DNA of 64,000 nucleotides, taken from the NCBI RefSeq assembly GCF_014203645.1, contig NZ_JACHJL010000006.1, forward strand, positions 248,001 to 312,000. Reading direction: 5' to 3'. Under the pieces are notes generated by a model. That model saw only the letters and a list, made by a program, of their open reading frames with translations. It searched no databases and was not told the DNA's origin. Every line of letters begins with the position of its first letter. The stretch's first letter is position 1. Shown piece by piece: positions 19,132 to 28,045 of this stretch. The translations under genes and the position numbers were made by a program. This DNA comes from Streptomyces zagrosensis. Its GTDB lineage: Bacteria; Actinomycetota; Actinomycetes; Streptomycetales; Streptomycetaceae.

Positions 19132-20229
19132 ATGACGACGACCACGATCGAGCTCAAGCCCTCCTCGCATCCGCTCCCGTCAGCGGAGCGCGAGAAGATC
19201 CTGGCCAGCCCCGGTTTCGGACGCCACTTCACCGATCACATGGTGACCATCAAGTGGACCGAGGGTCGCGGCTGGCACGACGCGCAGCTCGTCCCGTACG
19301 CGCCGCTGTCGATCGACCCGGCGAACATGACTCTGCACTACGCGCAGACCATCTTCGAGGGCCTCAAGGCATACCAGCAGCCCGATGGCACCGTCGCCAC
19401 CTTCCGCCCCGACGCCAACGCCACCCGCTTTCAGGCATCCGCCCGCCGACTGGCCATGCCCGAACTGCCGGTTGAGACCTTTATCGCCGCCTGCGACGCA
19501 CTGGTCACCCAGGACAGGGCGTGGGTCCCCGCCCACGGTGAGCAGTCCCTGTATCTGCGCCCGTTCATGTTCGCCACTGAGGTTGGCCTCGGCGTGCGGC
19601 CGGCCAACGAGTACCTGTTCGTGGTCATTGCCTCACCCGCGGGCGCCTACTTCCCCGGCGGTGTGAAGCCGGTCTCGGTGTGGCTGTCCGAGGAGTACGT
19701 GCGCGCCGCCCCCGGCGGCACTGGTGCAGCAAAGGCGGGTGGCAACTACGCCGCCTCCCTGGTCGCCCAGGCGCAGGCCGCCGAGAAGGGCTGCGACCAG
19801 GTGGTCTGGCTGGACGCCATCGAGCGCCGCTGGATCGAGGAGATGGGCGGCATGAACCTCTACTTCGTCTACCGCACAGGTGACGCGGTGCGCATCGTCA
19901 CCCCGGAGCTGTCCGGTTCGCTGCTGCCCGGCATCACCCGCGCCTCGCTCCTGAAGATCGGCGAGGACCTGGGTTACGGGTTCGAAGAGGGGCGGATCTC
20001 GGTCGATGACTGGAAGAACGGCAACGCCGATGGCTCGCTGACCGAGGTCTTCGCCTGCGGCACCGCCGCCGTCATCACCCCCGTTGGCTCCGTCAAATCG
20101 GCCCGCGCCAACTGGACTGTCGGCGACGGCCAGCCCGGCGAGATCACCATGAAGCTGCGCAAGGCGCTCCTTGACATCCAGACCGGTGCCACGCCCGACA
20201 CCCACAACTGGATGCACCCGCTGGCCTGA
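19132..20229 (+). CDS. ilvE: Branched-chain amino acid aminotransferase
   Basis: The 365-residue fold-type IV PLP enzyme performs the last reversible step of valine, leucine and isoleucine synthesis. Visible features are the substrate loop [41 protein letters not shown], the PLP lysine in [28 protein letters not shown], and the phosphate-binding [16 protein letters not shown]. The length is normal for actinobacterial IlvE. The ATG follows GGACACGTACTC; the ribosome site is weak. A long-armed hairpin follows the stop. Confidence 0.97.
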   Translation: MTTTTIELKPSSHPLPSAEREKILASPGFGRHFTDHMVTIKWTEGRGWHDAQLVPYAPLSIDPANMTLHYAQTIFEGLKAYQQPDGTVATFRPDANATRFQASARRLAMPELPVETFIAACDALVTQDRAWVPAHGEQSLYLRPFMFATEVGLGVRPANEYLFVVIASPAGAYFPGGVKPVSVWLSEEYVRAAPGGTGAAKAGGNYAASLVAQAQAAEKGCDQVVWLDAIERRWIEEMGGMNLYFVYRTGDAVRIVTPELSGSLLPGITRASLLKIGEDLGYGFEEGRISVDDWKNGNADGSLTEVFACGTAAVITPVGSVKSARANWTVGDGQPGEITMKLRKALLDIQTGATPDTHNWMHPLA

Positions 20230-20259
20230 TCAAGCCCCCAGACACACACGTACCGCACG

Positions 20260-20302
20260 GAAGGCCCGCCCCGCGCCCCATCGGCGCGCAGGCGGGCCCT
20301 TC
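20260..20302 (+). terminator. Terminator hairpin after ilvE
   Basis: GAAGGCCCGCC...CGCGCC pairs with GGCGCG...GGCGGGCCCTTC over about 17 base pairs with one bulge and a 5-base loop, followed by GCGTTCTTGCG. It should end the ilvE transcript before the repeat field. Confidence 0.75.
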
Positions 20303-20399
20303 GCGTTCTTGCGCCGGGGCGCCACGGCGGTGCGTGACCGGGCCCCTTCCCGCGGTACACGGCTCCGTTACGCACCGAGGCCAACCCCCCGTGGACCCG

Positions 20400-20665
20400 C
20401 TAGGCCCCGTGCCCCGTGTCCTTGTGCTCTGCGCCCCGTGCTCCGTGCGGACGTGCTCCGTGCTGACGTGCTGCGGCTCCGTGCCCCATCGTCGCTTGCG
20501 CCCCGTGCTCCGTGCTCCGTGCTCCGTGCTCCGTGCTCCGTGCTCCGTGCTCCGTGCTCCGTGCTCCGTGCTCCGTGCTCCGTGCTCCGTGCTCCGTGCG
20601 GGGCCGTACCCCGTGCGGGGCGCCCCGTATCTTCTGCTCACACGGGGGCCGTACCCCGTCCGAAT
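20400..20665 (-). repeat. Heptamer field with a perfect 13-unit GGAGCAC array
   Basis: At 20505-20595 the plus strand shows exactly 13 perfect GTGCTCC units (GGAGCAC on the minus strand, 91 bp). Around it, from 20400 to 20665, lie scattered GTGCCCC/GTGCTCC copies and two copies of GGGCCGTACCCCGT. The region has no stop codons in several frames and so yields spurious ORFs. No gene is supported between 20303 and 20798. Confidence 0.95.
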
Positions 20666-20798
20666 GAAAGCGTGGTCCCGGGGCTGGCCCCGTACCAGCT
20701 CCAGGCCGGCCCGTGCCAGAGGTGCCTCTCCCGCATCGTGAGACGGCGGGGCCGCACGCCATGCCGTGTGGCAGACTCCTGACGTGCTCTCGTTCGCC

Positions 20799-20834
20799 AT
20801 GATTATTGGCAGCAGGCGCGCCGGTCCGCAGTGA
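20799..20834 (+). CDS. Putative isoleucine leader peptide of cimA
   Basis: This 11-codon ORF reads MIIGSRRAGPQ. Its second and third codons are both ATT, a rare isoleucine codon in this GC-rich genome, and 24 bases after its stop begins a pair of competing hairpins ending in a T-tract terminator. CimA makes an isoleucine precursor, so a ribosome stalled on scarce Ile-tRNA could control read-through. No clear ribosome site precedes the ATG, so a leaderless transcript is possible. Expression and function are inferred. Confidence 0.45.
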   Translation: MIIGSRRAGPQ

Positions 20835-20857
20835 CCGCCCCGTACGAACCGAATACG

Positions 20858-20917
20858 GCGCGGGCATCGTCGTCTCAGACCCGCGCGCAAACCTCTCGCA
20901 CCCGCGAGGGGTTTTTT
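20858..20917 (+). promoter_or_regulatory. Candidate transcription attenuator upstream of cimA
   Basis: The terminator stem CCTCTCGC (20892-20899) pairs with GCGAGGGG (20904-20911), eight pairs with one G-U, followed by six T (20912-20917). Upstream, GCGCGGG (20858-20864) can pair with CCCGCGC (20880-20886). Alternatively its CGCGGG can pair with CCCGCG at 20901-20906, which would break the terminator. The structure lies between the leader peptide and the cimA start, about 105 bases before the start codon. Confidence 0.55.
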
Positions 20918-21022
20918 CGTTTCCCGGACCACCTGCCCAGGGAACGGAGCGCGCGGAATCATAGAGGGACGGCGGAACCGGTCATTCCGGTAGACCGAGA
21001 TCCCGACAGGAGCAAGATCAGC

Positions 21023-22621
21023 ATGACGGACGCACCCGACGACCATTTCCACGTGTTCGACACCACGCTGCGCGATGGAGCACAGCGTGAGGGCATCAAC
21101 CTCACCGTCGCGGACAAGCTGACCATCGCGCGACACCTGGACGACTTTGGTGTGGGCTTCATCGAAGGCGGCTGGCCGGGAGCCAACCCCCGCGACACGG
21201 AGTTCTTCAGGAGGGCCCGCACCGAGATCGACTTCAAGCATGCGCAACTCGTCGCCTTCGGTTCGACGCGTAGGGCTGGGGCGCGGGCCGCGGACGACCC
21301 ACAGGTGCGGGCGCTGCTCGATTCCCAGGCGCCCGTCATCACGCTGGTCGCCAAGTCGCACGATCGGCACGTCGAACTCGCCCTGCGCACCACGCTGGAG
21401 GAGAACCTGGAGATGGTGCGGGACACCGTCTCCTACCTCCGGGCGCAGGGCCGCCAGGTGTTCGTGGACTGCGAGCACTTCTTCGACGGCTACCGGGGCA
21501 ACCCCGGCTACGCCAAGCAGGTCGTCTGCGCCGCCCACGAGGCGGGCGCCGCCGTCGTCGTACTGTGCGACACCAACGGCGGCATGCTGCCCGCGCAGGT
21601 GCAGGCAGTCGCCGCCAGCGTGCTCGCCGAGACCGGAGCGCGCCTTGGCATCCACGCCCAAGACGACACCGGCTGCGCCGTCGCCAACACCCTTGCCGCC
21701 GTTGACGCGGGCGCTACCCACGTGCAGTGCACCGCCAACGGTTACGGCGAGCGGGTCGGCAACGCCAACTTGTTCCCGGTGGTCGCCGCGCTGGAGCTGA
21801 AGTACGGCAAGACGGTGCTGCCCGCCGGGTCGTTGGCCGAAATGACCCGGATCTCGCACGCGATCGCCGAGGTCGTCAACCTCACCCCCTCAACCCACCA
21901 GCCCTACGTCGGTGTCTCCGCCTTCGCCCACAAGGCCGGTCTGCACGCGTCGGCGATCAAGGTGGACCCGGATCTGTACCAGCACATCGACCCTGAGCGG
22001 GTCGGTAACACCATGCGGATGCTGGTCTCCGACATGGCGGGCCGCGCCTCCATCGAGCTCAAGGGCAAGGAACTCGGCATCGACATCGGTGACGACCGCG
22101 CGTTGGTCGCACGGGTCGTGAAGCGGGTCAAGGAACGCGAACTGGCGGGCTACAGCTACGAGGCGGCCGACGCGTCCTTCGAACTGCTGCTCCGCGCGGA
22201 GGCGGAGGGCAGGGCACGCCGCTACTTCCGGGTCGAGTCCTGGCGCGGCATCATCGAGACCCGCCCTGATGGCACGCACGCCAACGAAGCCACCGTCAAG
22301 CTGTGGGCCAAGGGGGAGCGGATCGTCGCCACAGCGGAGGGCAATGGCCCCGTCAACGCTCTGGACCGGGCGCTGCGGGTGGGCCTGGAGCGGATCTATC
22401 CGCAGCTCGCCGGGTTGGAACTGGTCGATTACAAGGTCCGCATCCTGGAAGGCAGGCACGGCACCGAATCGACCACCCGCGTGCTGGTGTCCACCAGTGA
22501 CGGAGGGGGCGAGTGGTCCACGGTAGGCGTTGCGGACAACGTCATCGCCGCTTCCTGGGAGGCGCTGGAGGACGCGTACACCTACGGCCTGCTCCGCGCG
22601 GGCGTGGAACCGCAGGAGTAG
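21023..22621 (+). CDS. cimA: (R)-citramalate synthase
   Basis: The 532-residue DRE-TIM metallolyase carries the catalytic FDTTLRDGAQREG near its N-terminus and metal ligands in HAQDDTGCAVANTLAAVDAGATHVQCTANGYGERVGN (shown in part). A C-terminal LeuA-type allosteric dimerisation domain starts near RYFRVESWRG. The GFIEGGWPGANPRD segment, EGGWPGAN in particular, is typical of citramalate synthases rather than isopropylmalate synthases. It condenses pyruvate and acetyl-CoA to citramalate for isoleucine synthesis. The ATG at 21023 follows GACAGGAGCAAGATCAGC. An in-frame upstream extension crosses the attenuator and is not used. It is often annotated as leuA2. Confidence 0.9.
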   Translation: MTDAPDDHFHVFDTTLRDGAQREGINLTVADKLTIARHLDDFGVGFIEGGWPGANPRDTEFFRRARTEIDFKHAQLVAFGSTRRAGARAADDPQVRALLDSQAPVITLVAKSHDRHVELALRTTLEENLEMVRDTVSYLRAQGRQVFVDCEHFFDGYRGNPGYAKQVVCAAHEAGAAVVVLCDTNGGMLPAQVQAVAASVLAETGARLGIHAQDDTGCAVANTLAAVDAGATHVQCTANGYGERVGNANLFPVVAALELKYGKTVLPAGSLAEMTRISHAIAEVVNLTPSTHQPYVGVSAFAHKAGLHASAIKVDPDLYQHIDPERVGNTMRMLVSDMAGRASIELKGKELGIDIGDDRALVARVVKRVKERELAGYSYEAADASFELLLRAEAEGRARRYFRVESWRGIIETRPDGTHANEATVKLWAKGERIVATAEGNGPVNALDRALRVGLERIYPQLAGLELVDYKVRILEGRHGTESTTRVLVSTSDGGGEWSTVGVADNVIAASWEALEDAYTYGLLRAGVEPQE

Positions 22622-22810
22622 CGACCGCGAGGGGCGGCGCCCATGTCGTGACTGCGGTCACTCGGGGTGAGCGGTCATGAGGTGGCAGCGATCGCGGGTA
22701 CCAGCGCCCGCAGGCAAGCGGCCAGGGGAGGAGCCGCACCCACCACCGACCGCGGCCCCGGCCGGCCCCTGGGGGAGGGGCAACAGGCCGGGGCCGCGGA
22801 GCAGGTGTCG

Positions 22811-23479
22811 TCAGGCTGCCGGGGCGGCCTTGACGGCGGAGATGTCGAAGGTGAGCTTCACCTTGTCGCTGACCATGACGCCGCCGGTCTCCAGCGCGGC
22901 GTTCCAGGTCAGGCCCCAGTCGGAGCGAAGGATGGTGGCGCTTCCCTCGAAGCCGACGCGCTCCGCGCCGTAAACATCGGTCGCCGCACCGTTGAAGTCG
23001 AGGTCGATGCTCAGCGGGCGGGTGACGCCCTTGATGGTCAGGTCACCGGTGACGCGGAAGCGGTCGTCGTCGATCGACTCGACGGCGGTGCTACGGAAGG
23101 TCATCAGCGGGAACTGTTCGGCGGCGAAGAAGTCGTCGCCGACCAGGTGCGCGTCACGATCCTTGATGCCGGTGTCCACGCTGGCGATCTTGATGTCGAT
23201 GGAGGCGGAGGACCGGGTCGGGTCGGTGCCGTCGAGGCGCAGCGCGCCCTCGTGGTCAGTGAACGAGCCCCGCACATTGGTGACCATCGCGTGCCGCACC
23301 GTAAAGCCGATGCTGCTGTGTGCTGGGTCGATCGTGTACTCGCCGGTGAGCCCCGCGAGGGCCGGGTCGGCCTGGGGAGCCCTGGAGGCCGCCGCATCGA
23401 TGACGGCGGTGCCAGCGGTGCCAGCGGCGGTGTCGTGGGTGGCCGGAACGGTGCTGCGCTTGCGGTTGAACAGAGCCAT
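22811..23479 (-). CDS. YceI-family lipid-binding-like protein
   Basis: The 222-residue protein has a YceI lipocalin-like beta-barrel from about residue 45 (GEYTIDPAHSSIGFTVRHAMVTNVRGSF), with the conserved LTIKGVTRPLSIDLDF segment and a strand-rich C-terminus. YceI proteins bind polyisoprenoid-like lipids; the role here is unknown. There is no signal peptide; the first 40 residues are a polar/Ala linker (MALFNRKRSTVPATH), so it is probably cytoplasmic. GAGGAGGAGCC gives a perfect ribosome site. A palindrome at 23502-23515 sits in the likely promoter. The short 22622-22810 gap before it holds no gene. Confidence 0.92.
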   Translation of the reverse strand: MALFNRKRSTVPATHDTAAGTAGTAVIDAAASRAPQADPALAGLTGEYTIDPAHSSIGFTVRHAMVTNVRGSFTDHEGALRLDGTDPTRSSASIDIKIASVDTGIKDRDAHLVGDDFFAAEQFPLMTFRSTAVESIDDDRFRVTGDLTIKGVTRPLSIDLDFNGAATDVYGAERVGFEGSATILRSDWGLTWNAALETGGVMVSDKVKLTFDISAVKAAPAA

Positions 23480-23501
23480 GGCTCCTCCTCGGGGCGTTGT
23501 T

Positions 23502-23515
23502 GTTTAAGCTTCAAC
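23502..23515. promoter_or_regulatory. GTTnAAGCTTnAAC palindrome, possible operator of yceI
   Basis: GTTTAAGCTTCAAC is a 14-base palindrome with one mismatched pair, 23 bases before the yceI start, in the AT-rich stretch that should hold the promoter. Palindromes of this size are typical of MarR-type operators. No MarR gene is adjacent, so the regulator is unknown. Confidence 0.45.
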
Positions 23516-23574
23516 GATATTGAGGGTAGGGGCATTCCGTTCAATTTTCAACCTTCCAGCTTTTCGTTCCCTCC

Positions 23575-23757
23575 CGCCCCGTGCTCAGCTCTCCATGCCC
23601 GTGCACCGCCCCGTGTCCCGTGCCCCGGCCCCGCCTTGCTCCGTGCCCCGTGCTCCGTGCCCCGTATCTCGGCCCCGTGCCCACGTACCCCCGGCCCGAC
23701 CGTGCTCCGTGCTCCGTGCTCCGTATCTCGGCCCCGTGCCCCGTGCCCCGTGCCCCG
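23575..23757 (-). repeat. Scattered GGRGCAC heptamers between yceI and accB
   Basis: GTGCCCC and GTGCTCC units occur in short runs of two to four separated by other GC-rich sequence. The composite CGTATCTCGGCCCCGTGCC occurs twice, near 23664 and 23724, showing higher-order duplication. The rest of the 23480-24194 gap contains no gene; the last 130 bases should hold the accB promoter. Confidence 0.85.
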
Positions 23758-24194
23758 CGCCGCCGCTCCGCTCCGCCCCTCCGCCCGTCTCGTATCCGTG
23801 GCGCTTCGTTCATCTGAGATCTCTGGCGAACGCGCCGCGCACTCGGGCATCATCCTGGGGCTCCACCTGCACAGCCGACCCACCCATCGCCCGGTCTGTC
23901 CTCAGCAGCGCCCCCGGCCCCCGCCCTGCCGGGCGCTCCGCCCCACCCCCGCCCCGTCCCCCGCGTCCGGCCCCGGCCCCGGCAAGGCTGAAGGCTGCGG
24001 CCGGTCCGCGGCTGTTGAGGTGCGACGAGCGGACACCCCTACGCTTTGTGGGGTACACACAGAGCCAACTAGGGGTTCGGAGAGCGTTGTGGGAAGGGCG
24101 CAGTGCAGTTCTGCCGCCTGTGACACGAAAACGGGCATGACGTTGTAGGAAAACGACATGAGGTTCACAGGCCCGAGGAACGTACCGTCGTTCC

Positions 24195-25778
24195 ATGACC
24201 AATCTCGAAGGTGCGCCCGTAGCGGCGAGTGACGTCCGTGGGCGCGTCGCCGAGCTGCACGCCATCCGCGAGCAGGCTCGGCGTGGTCCGAGCGAGCGGG
24301 CGACCGAGGCTCAAAAGGCCAAGGGCAAACTGACGGCTCGGGAGCGGATCGACCTCCTACTCGATGAGGGCTCCTTCAGCGAGGTCGAGCCCCTGCGCCG
24401 ACACCGGGCAGTCGGTTTCGGCCTGGAGACCAAGAGGCCCTACACGGACGGCGTCGTCACCGGCTGGGGCACCGTGCACGGCCGCACCGTCTTCGTCTAC
24501 GCACACGACTTCCGGATCTTCGGCGGCGCGCTCGGCGAGGCCCACGCCACCAAGATCCACAAGATCATGGACATGGCCATCTCGGCCGGTGCGCCCCTGG
24601 TGTCCCTCAACGACGGCGCCGGGGCCCGTATCCAGGAGGGCGTCTCGGCGCTCGCGGGGTACGGCGGCATCTTCCAGCGCAACACCCGCGCCTCCGGCGT
24701 CATCCCGCAGATCTCGGTCATGCTCGGCCCGTGTGCGGGGGGCGCGGCGTACAGCCCCGCGTTGACCGACTTCGTCTTCATGGTCCGTGAGACCTCGCAG
24801 ATGTTCATCACCGGACCCGACGTCGTCCAGGCGGTCACCGGTGAGAAGGTCTCGCAAAACGGCCTCGGCGGCGCGGATGTGCACGCCGAGACCTCGGGCG
24901 TGTGCCACTTCGCGTACGACGACGAGGAGACGTGCCTCGAAGAGGTGCGCTACCTGCTCTCCCTGCTGCCGCAGAACAACCGGGAGAACCCGCCGGTCGT
25001 CCAGCCCGCCGACCCGGTTGACCGGCGCGGTGACGCGCTGCTCGACCTGGTTCCGGCCGATGGCAACCGGCCGTACGACATGCGCAAGGTCATCGAAGAG
25101 ATCGTCGATGACGGCGAGTACCTGGAGGTCCACGAGCGCTGGGCCACCAACATCATCTGCGCACTCGCCCGGCTCGACGGCGCCGTCGTCGGGATCGTCG
25201 CCAACCAGCCGCAGTCGCTGGCCGGGGTGCTCGACATCGAGGCGTCGGAGAAGTCCGCGCGCTTCATTCAGATGTGTGACGCCTTCAACATCCCGCTGAT
25301 CACCCTGCTCGATGTGCCGGGCTTCCTGCCCGGCGTTGACCAGGAGCACGGCGGGATCATCCGACACGGCGCCAAGATGCTGTACGCGTACTGCAACGCC
25401 ACCGTGCCGCGCATCTCGGTCATCCTGCGCAAGGCGTACGGCGGCGCCTACATCGTCATGGACTCCCAGTCCATCGGCGCCGACCTCACGTATGCCTGGC
25501 CGACCAACGAGATCGCCGTGATGGGCGCCGAGGGCGCGGCCAACGTCATCTTCCGCAAGCAGATCGCCAGCGCGGACGACCCGGAGGCCATGCGCGCCCG
25601 CATGGTCAAGGAGTACAAGTCCGAGCTGATGCACCCCTACTACGCCGCCGAGCGTGGCCTGGTTGACGATGTCATCGACCCGGTCGATACCCGCGAGGTG
25701 CTGATCCGATCCCTGGCGATGCTGCGCAACAAGCACGCCGACCTGCCGTCCCGCAAGCACGGCAACCCGCCGCAGTAA
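24195..25778 (+). CDS. accB: Acyl-CoA carboxylase beta (carboxyltransferase) subunit
   Basis: The 527-residue carboxyltransferase moves CO2 from carboxybiotin to acetyl-/propionyl-CoA, supplying malonyl- and methylmalonyl-CoA for lipids and polyketides. Features are the N-terminal KGKLTARERIDLLLDEGSF, the two crotonase-like halves with oxyanion-hole glycines (CAGGAAYSPALTDF and RKAYGGAYIVMDSQS), and the C-terminal KSELMHPYYAAERGLVDDVIDP. It is followed 16 bases later by the epsilon subunit, as in the S. coelicolor accB-accE pair. The biotinylated alpha subunit is not in this window. Confidence 0.94.
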   Translation: MTNLEGAPVAASDVRGRVAELHAIREQARRGPSERATEAQKAKGKLTARERIDLLLDEGSFSEVEPLRRHRAVGFGLETKRPYTDGVVTGWGTVHGRTVFVYAHDFRIFGGALGEAHATKIHKIMDMAISAGAPLVSLNDGAGARIQEGVSALAGYGGIFQRNTRASGVIPQISVMLGPCAGGAAYSPALTDFVFMVRETSQMFITGPDVVQAVTGEKVSQNGLGGADVHAETSGVCHFAYDDEETCLEEVRYLLSLLPQNNRENPPVVQPADPVDRRGDALLDLVPADGNRPYDMRKVIEEIVDDGEYLEVHERWATNIICALARLDGAVVGIVANQPQSLAGVLDIEASEKSARFIQMCDAFNIPLITLLDVPGFLPGVDQEHGGIIRHGAKMLYAYCNATVPRISVILRKAYGGAYIVMDSQSIGADLTYAWPTNEIAVMGAEGAANVIFRKQIASADDPEAMRARMVKEYKSELMHPYYAAERGLVDDVIDPVDTREVLIRSLAMLRNKHADLPSRKHGNPPQ

Positions 25779-25794
25779 TGGAGAAACAGAGACT

Positions 25795-26025
25795 GTGAGC
25801 ACCGCAGCCGACACCACCACCGACTCGCCGACCGACACCGTGGTCCGGGTAGAGAAGGGCCACGCCGACGCGGAGGAACTCGCCGCCGTCACCGCGGTCT
25901 TGCTCGCCCGCGCCGCCGCTACGCAGGGCCACTCGGCGGTCCCAACGCCCCTTCGCTCCGCCGCGCGCTGGCGCCGTTTGGAGCGCACACCCGGCTTCCG
26001 CGCGCCGCACAGCTGGCAGCGCTGA
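25795..26025 (+). CDS. accE: Acyl-CoA carboxylase epsilon subunit
   Basis: The 76-residue protein has the typical actinobacterial AccE form. A variable N-terminus is followed by VVRVEKGHADAEELAAVTAVLLAR, a helix-forming core that docks on the carboxyltransferase, and the C-terminal signature W-R-R-L-E-R-T-P-G-F-R-A-P-H-S-W. It stabilises and stimulates the acyl-CoA carboxylase complex. It starts with GTG 16 bases after accB, consistent with translational coupling, and a strong terminator follows. Confidence 0.9.
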   Translation: MSTAADTTTDSPTDTVVRVEKGHADAEELAAVTAVLLARAAATQGHSAVPTPLRSAARWRRLERTPGFRAPHSWQR

Positions 26026-26180
26026 CCGACTCATCGGTTGGCGGCGCGGCCCAGGCAGTTCGCAGGGCCCGCTCGGTCCCGTGGCGCCCGTACGGGCCCG
26101 CGGCACGGCCCTGTGACTGCCCAGCCGCCCCGTTTGCGCGGCCCGGCACGTCCGGGTCAGCCTGACCCCGCACGCAGTAA

Positions 26181-26213
26181 CGCCCTCGGCTCTCTTGAAG
26201 AGAGCCGAGGGCG
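26181..26213. terminator. Terminator after accE
   Basis: CGCCCTCGGCTCTC pairs perfectly with GAGAGCCGAGGGCG around TTGAA, followed by TTTGCCGTTTGCGG. The near-perfect symmetry makes it likely to work on both strands. Confidence 0.9.
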
Positions 26214-26306
26214 TTTGCCGTTTGCGGGCTGGGCACGCCCAGGGCGAGCGCGGCGCACGAAAGGCGCGGCCGTTCGGCGCCCGCGGCGGCCCGCGTCACG
26301 GCCGGA

Positions 26307-26370
26307 GGGCCCGTACGGGACTACGCAACGGGCCGTAAGGGCCCGTACGGCACACGAAACGGGCCGCTGG
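26307..26370. repeat. Two tandem 32-bp repeats
   Basis: Each unit starts GGGCCCGTACGG and contains AACGGGCC; the copies differ at a few internal positions. A third partial copy (CGCCCGTACGGGCCC) lies near 26087. The gap 26026-26517 contains no gene besides this and the terminator. Confidence 0.75.
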
Positions 26371-26517
26371 CGGACCGGGGTGGGACCGCACGGCCGGGAA
26401 GGACACAGCGCGGGACGGGGAGCTGATGAGGGGGCGCAAGGACGGCGCAGGGTGGAAGGTCGGTGCGCGGCGAAGGGGCCCGTTCGTGCTGCGGCCCCCG
26501 CCCCGTCCTACGGCGGA

Positions 26518-27096
26518 CTAGCGCAATCGAGCCATGAGCGCGTGCTCGACTAGGGTGATGAGCGCGCTCTTGGCCTCGCCGCGGTTCCGGGCGTCGGTGA
26601 TGATGATGGGCGCGTCGGGGCCGATTTGCAGCGCCTCGCGGACCTCGTCGGGGGTGTACGGCTGGTGTCCGTCGAAGCCGTTGAGGGCGATGACGAAGGG
26701 CAGCCCGGAGTTCTCGAAGTAGTCAACGGCGGGGAAGCAGTCCGCGAGGCGGCGGGTGTCCACCAAGACGATGGCGCCGATGGCGCCGCGTACCAGGTCG
26801 TCCCACATGAACCAGAAACGGTCCTGCCCCGGGGTTCCGAACAGATACAGGATCAGATCCTGGTCGAGCGTGATGCGACCGAAGTCCATGGCCACCGTGG
26901 TGGTGGTCTTGTCCGGCGCGTGCGTGAGGTCATCGATCCCCGCCGATGCGGAGGTCATCACGGCTTCGGTGCGCAGCGGGTTGATCTCCGAGACCGCGCC
27001 GACGAACGTGGTCTTGCCCACGCCGAAGCCGCCCGCCACCACGATCTTCGCGGAGGTGGTGGAGCGGGCTGCACCGCTAGAGCTTGCGAAGTCCAC
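26518..27096 (-). CDS. cvnD2: Conservon Ras/MglA-like GTPase (CvnD)
   Basis: The 192-residue GTPase is the D component of a conservon. The P-loop is VVAGGFGVGKTTFVG, the G2/G3 region includes DFGRITLDQDLILYLFGTPGQDRF, and the usual NKxD is replaced by ALNGFD, the CvnD form. Conservon GTPases switch a membrane-associated complex with the kinase-like CvnA, roadblock CvnB and DUF742 CvnC. Its start overlaps the end of cvnC by 20 bases, so the two are translationally coupled. It is 85-90% identical by eye to the second GTPase at 32329. The number 2 follows S. coelicolor gene order and is tentative. Confidence 0.93.
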   Translation of the reverse strand: MDFASSSGAARSTTSAKIVVAGGFGVGKTTFVGAVSEINPLRTEAVMTSASAGIDDLTHAPDKTTTTVAMDFGRITLDQDLILYLFGTPGQDRFWFMWDDLVRGAIGAIVLVDTRRLADCFPAVDYFENSGLPFVIALNGFDGHQPYTPDEVREALQIGPDAPIIITDARNRGEAKSALITLVEHALMARLR

Positions 27097-27964
27097 TGAG
27101 CACCCTTTCGAGCAGTGTCACGTCAGGCTGACCGCCGGCGGTCTCGTCACCGCCGGGCTGATGGATGGCGACGAGCCCCGCCTCGGCCAAGTCGGCGACG
27201 AGGATGCGGGAGACGCCAAGGGGGATGGAGAGAAGCGCGGAGATCTCGGCAACCGACTTGATCTCACGGCACAGATGGCAGATCCGCTGGTGCTCGGGCA
27301 GTTGGCCCTGGAGCTGGTACGGATCGGCGGTGGTGCTGACCAGCGCCTCGATGGCGAGGTGGTAACGGGGCCGGGTCCGGCCACCGGTCATGGCGTACGG
27401 GCGCACCAGCGGGTTGTGCGCGCCTCCGGCCGGTGCGGGAGCGGGCTCCGGCTCGTGGCGTTGGGGCGGCATCGGCTGGATACGCGGGCTGTGCGGCTGG
27501 TGCGGTCCGGCGGGCGGTTCGTAGCCCGGCTGCGGCTGCGCGGGCTGCCGCGGCTGGTAGTACGGCTGGCTGTGGCGGGGCTGCTGGTAAGGCTGCCGCT
27601 CGTACGGGCGCTGTTGCTGTGGGTCGTTGCCCCAGCCCCGATCCTGCGACTGCTGGGGGTACTGAGGGCTCTGGGATTGCTGCGGTTGCTGGGAATGATG
27701 CGGTTGCTGAGGGTACTGAGACTGCTGGCCGTGCTGGGGGTATTGCTGGTACGGGAGGTGCGGCTGCCATGGGCCCTGCTGAGGCTGGCGGTACGGCGGG
27801 CGCTGCTGCTCAGCGTCCCCGCCGGCGGCAGACCGCTGCTGGGGTGCTGGCTGGACCCGACGGCTAGGCGTGGAGGGGAAGTTGAATCGGTTCAGCGGCG
27901 CCTCACCCTGGGGGTCAGGCTGCTGCCCTGCACCGTACGAATGGCCGCTCGGGGGCGTTGCCAC
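27077..27964 (-). CDS. cvnC2: Conservon DUF742 protein with Gln/Pro-rich N-tail (CvnC)
   Basis: This is a 295-residue protein. The C-terminal 115 residues are the DUF742 domain (VRPYAMTGGRTRPRYHLAIEALVST through VTLLERVLSGLRKL), a winged-helix-like fold found next to roadblock proteins. The N-terminal 170 residues are low-complexity Gln/Pro/Tyr (QQPHHSQQPQQSQSPQYPQQ), unlike the short N-terminus of the paralogue at 32894. The GTG at 27964 is chosen because GGAGGAGGAACC immediately precedes it. It lies between cvnB and cvnD in a four-gene operon. Confidence 0.9.
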   Translation of the reverse strand: MATPPSGHSYGAGQQPDPQGEAPLNRFNFPSTPSRRVQPAPQQRSAAGGDAEQQRPPYRQPQQGPWQPHLPYQQYPQHGQQSQYPQQPHHSQQPQQSQSPQYPQQSQDRGWGNDPQQQRPYERQPYQQPRHSQPYYQPRQPAQPQPGYEPPAGPHQPHSPRIQPMPPQRHEPEPAPAPAGGAHNPLVRPYAMTGGRTRPRYHLAIEALVSTTADPYQLQGQLPEHQRICHLCREIKSVAEISALLSIPLGVSRILVADLAEAGLVAIHQPGGDETAGGQPDVTLLERVLSGLRKL

Positions 27965-28045
27965 GGTTCCTCCTCCAACTCGCCTGTCTGCCGGTCGCGC
28001 CACCGCACCCTATGGCGCGGTGGCGCGAAACGCACTGTTTGTTTG

